A DNA stretch of 64,000 nt from Pseudoalteromonas sp. 0303 (GTDB lineage Bacteria > Pseudomonadota > Gammaproteobacteria > Enterobacterales > Alteromonadaceae). Under the pieces are notes generated by a model. The model was not told the DNA's origin. It did no database searches and worked only from the letters and a program-made list of their open reading frames with translations. Positions 62,073-64,000 of this stretch are shown in pieces. Positions within the stretch are counted from its first letter, which is position 1, and every line of letters starts with the position of its first letter. The stretch covers positions 23,053 to 87,052 of the forward strand of contig NZ_JABVXF010000023.1 in the NCBI RefSeq assembly GCF_013349995.1, in the 5' to 3' direction. The position numbers and the translations under genes are program-made.

Positions 62073-63953
62073 ATGAAAAAACATAACATCTTAGGTGCAA
62101 GTATTAAGCTTGCCCTGTGCACATCTGCACTTGCAATTTCAGGTCAGTCATTTGCTGCTGATGAAGAAGGTGTACAAACAATCGACCGTATCGAAGTAAC
62201 AGGTTCTCGTATTTTACGTGAAGGTGCTATTGCCCCTGCGCCAGTGACAGTTATCACTGGTGATGACTTAGTTAACACAGGCGCGGTTAATATCGGTGAG
62301 GCACTTAATAAATTACCAGCTCTTGGTAATACTTTTTCACTTTCAAACTCTGGCCGTTACATCGGTACTGCGGGTTTAAGTATTCTTGACTTACGTAATA
62401 TGGGTACTGACCGTACGCTAGTACTTGTTAATGGTAAGCGTCACGTTTCTAGCTCTGCAGGCTCTCAATCAGTTGATACAAATACAATTCCAAGCACATG
62501 GGTTGAGCGTGTTGAAATTATCACCGGTGGGGCGTCAGCTGTATACGGTGCCGATGCTGTAACGGGTGTAGTTAACTTCATTCTTAAAAAGAATATTGAA
62601 GGCTTTAGCGCAAGTGTAACTCGAGGCGAATCAGACCTAAGCGATTACAGCAACGAAAAAGCAACATTCTCTTACGGCACAAACTTCGATAATGATCGCG
62701 GTAATGTTGCATTCTCTGTTGAGTATTCGGGTCAAGATACTTTAAATGCGTTAGACCACCCATGGACTGATGGCTCTTACCGCAATATGCGTAATACAGC
62801 TCAAACAGCTGAAAACAAAGATGATCCAGCTTTTCCTGACTACATTTATACGCCAAATGCAGGTTACTATGCGATTAATAACGCAGGTGTATTCGCGCTA
62901 AGTAATGGCTATGTAAATTCATTTAACCCAGATGGTACTTACCGTGAACTTAACATTGGTGACCAAGTAGATGGCCTTGCATGTGCTAACTGTGATTCAT
63001 TTAACCTAGCACAGTTTAACCAAATTCAACCTGAGTTTGAACGCTACAACATTAACTTCAAAACGAACTACGATATCGCAGAGGGCATGAATGCGTATCT
63101 TGAAGCAAAGTATGTTAACAGCGAAGGCCAAAGCATTGGTCAGCCAGCATTCTTCTTCTTTAACCCAAATAACAGCATCAAGATTGACAACCCTTATCTT
63201 GACTCAAGCGTTAAAGATCTAATGGAACAAGAAGGTGTTAGCTCAATCATGGTTAACCGCATGATGACTGACTTAGGTCGTCGTGTTGAAGACAATACAC
63301 GTGAAACAACCCGTTTTGTTGCAGGCTTAAAAGGCACGGTATTCAATGACTGGGAATTGGATGCGTCAGTTGTATATGGCCAAACTGATTTAGAGCGTGT
63401 TAATGGCGCTAACATGATCATGGCAAACTACTACAATGCCCTAGATGCTATTGATGATGGTTCAGGCAATGTTGTTTGTCGCAGCGAAGAAGCACGTGCT
63501 GAAGGGTGTGTACCTGTTAATATCATGGGCTTTGGTGCACCGAGCCAAGAAGCGATTGATTACATCAATACTGTTTCAGTAGGTACTTCAAAGATTACTC
63601 AAACAGTTGTGTCTGCTTCACTTGCAAATTCAGCAATTTATGAATTACCAGCAGGTTACATTGGTTTTGCAGCAGGTGTTGAATACCGTAAAGAAGAAAG
63701 CGAAACTGAAGAGCCAGACAACGCAGCCGGTACTTTCTTTAACGCGCTTGGTGAAGATAAAGGTGAGTTTGATGTAAATGAAATTTACTTCGAAGCATCA
63801 ATCCCACTTCTTGCTGACTTACCTCTTGTTCAAGACCTAGTACTAGATACAGCGGTACGTTACGCTGACTACAGCACAATTGGTGATGCAACAAGCTGGA
63901 AACTTGGTTTAGATTGGACAGTTATGTATGGTACGCCCCGTTTTGCAAGTTAA
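62073..63953 (+). CDS. TonB-dependent receptor, truncated at the C-terminus
   Basis: The 626-residue frame begins with a signal peptide (about 1-28, ending SFAAD) and a TonB box-like IDRIEVTGSR. A complete plug domain follows (PVTVITGDDLVNTG, LDLRNMGTDRTLVLVNGKRH, VERVEIITGGASAVYGADAVTGVVNFILK), then the first part of the barrel. Receptors of this type usually have 850-1000 residues. Here the familiar DTAVRYADYST-ATSWKLGLDWTV run is followed by MYGTPRFAS and stop codons where homologues continue with a residue run such as LRxRxTxSxxVRAPN. Without the last strands it probably cannot form a barrel. The cause, insertion or deletion at about 63927, lies at the window edge. An AGGTG site precedes the ATG. 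Confidence 0.85.
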   Translation: MKKHNILGASIKLALCTSALAISGQSFAADEEGVQTIDRIEVTGSRILREGAIAPAPVTVITGDDLVNTGAVNIGEALNKLPALGNTFSLSNSGRYIGTAGLSILDLRNMGTDRTLVLVNGKRHVSSSAGSQSVDTNTIPSTWVERVEIITGGASAVYGADAVTGVVNFILKKNIEGFSASVTRGESDLSDYSNEKATFSYGTNFDNDRGNVAFSVEYSGQDTLNALDHPWTDGSYRNMRNTAQTAENKDDPAFPDYIYTPNAGYYAINNAGVFALSNGYVNSFNPDGTYRELNIGDQVDGLACANCDSFNLAQFNQIQPEFERYNINFKTNYDIAEGMNAYLEAKYVNSEGQSIGQPAFFFFNPNNSIKIDNPYLDSSVKDLMEQEGVSSIMVNRMMTDLGRRVEDNTRETTRFVAGLKGTVFNDWELDASVVYGQTDLERVNGANMIMANYYNALDAIDDGSGNVVCRSEEARAEGCVPVNIMGFGAPSQEAIDYINTVSVGTSKITQTVVSASLANSAIYELPAGYIGFAAGVEYRKEESETEEPDNAAGTFFNALGEDKGEFDVNEIYFEASIPLLADLPLVQDLVLDTAVRYADYSTIGDATSWKLGLDWTVMYGTPRFAS

Positions 63954-64000
63954 TAACTAAAAATAACGGAGATGGTTTGCGCTAATGTATTCAGAGTCTA

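Overview
The window looks like chromosomal DNA of a marine gammaproteobacterium, most likely Pseudoalteromonas or a close Alteromonadales relative. This is inferred from moderate-to-low GC, the glycogen, ast and aryl-polyene gene sets, Alteromonadales-type TonB receptor and DUF5916 proteins, and the C-minus ribosomal protein L36. No tRNA, rRNA, CRISPR array or complete insertion sequence was seen.

Region 1 (1-13.1 kb, minus strand) opens with a partial EAL-HDOD protein. It is followed by a complete glycogen locus, transcribed as: small CBM48 protein, malQ, glgB, glgX, glgP, glgC, then a hairpin, then glgA. The enzymes cover ADP-glucose synthesis, chain elongation, branching, phosphorolysis, debranching and maltodextrin recycling. 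An AT-rich gap of about 1.1 kb separates it from region 2.

Region 2 (14.3-28.4 kb) has a membrane GGDEF-EAL protein, a membrane-anchored beta-propeller protein and an Lrp-type regulator divergent from the arginine succinyltransferase genes astC-astA-astD. These lead into a DUF1338 (2-oxoadipate dioxygenase-like) gene, a periplasmic binding protein and a fold-III PLP decarboxylase with a structured leader. A QEGLA-motif metallopeptidase, a double thioredoxin-domain protein and two small genes follow.

Region 3 (28.5-37.3 kb) holds an AbgT transporter, a probable outer-membrane barrel, an amidohydrolase lipoprotein, a phosphatase-like secreted protein, a CBM9/DUF5916 outer-membrane protein and an RhlE-type helicase.

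Region 4 (37.4-54.7 kb, minus strand) is a tightly packed aryl polyene (APE) pigment cluster of about 21 genes. It encodes ketosynthases, chain-length factor, two ACPs, ketoreductase, two dehydratases, acyl-ACP ligase, aromatic ammonia-lyase, thioesterase, lipid acyltransferases, glycosyltransferase, LolA/MMPL export proteins and a flavin-dependent halogenase-like enzyme. No methyltransferase is seen. The first acyltransferase gene carries an in-frame amber codon, and reading continues 58 codons to a normal ATGA junction with the next gene. A MipA-like protein and a small secreted protein close the operon, before a terminator that overlaps the last stop codon.

Region 5 (54.8-64 kb) contains a DapA-family enzyme divergent from a DUF6058 gene across a perfect inverted repeat, and a large secreted subtilisin. 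It also has a Zur-type ribosomal pair in which rpmE2 is truncated to 31 codons while rpmJ2 is intact, a cytochrome b562-like protein, and a TonB receptor cut short at 626 residues at the window edge.

The best candidates for something new are the halogenase-bearing, methyltransferase-less APE cluster with its amber-interrupted acyltransferase, the rpmE2 remnant, the DUF1338/decarboxylase extension of the ast locus, and the CBM48-only protein at the head of the glycogen operon.
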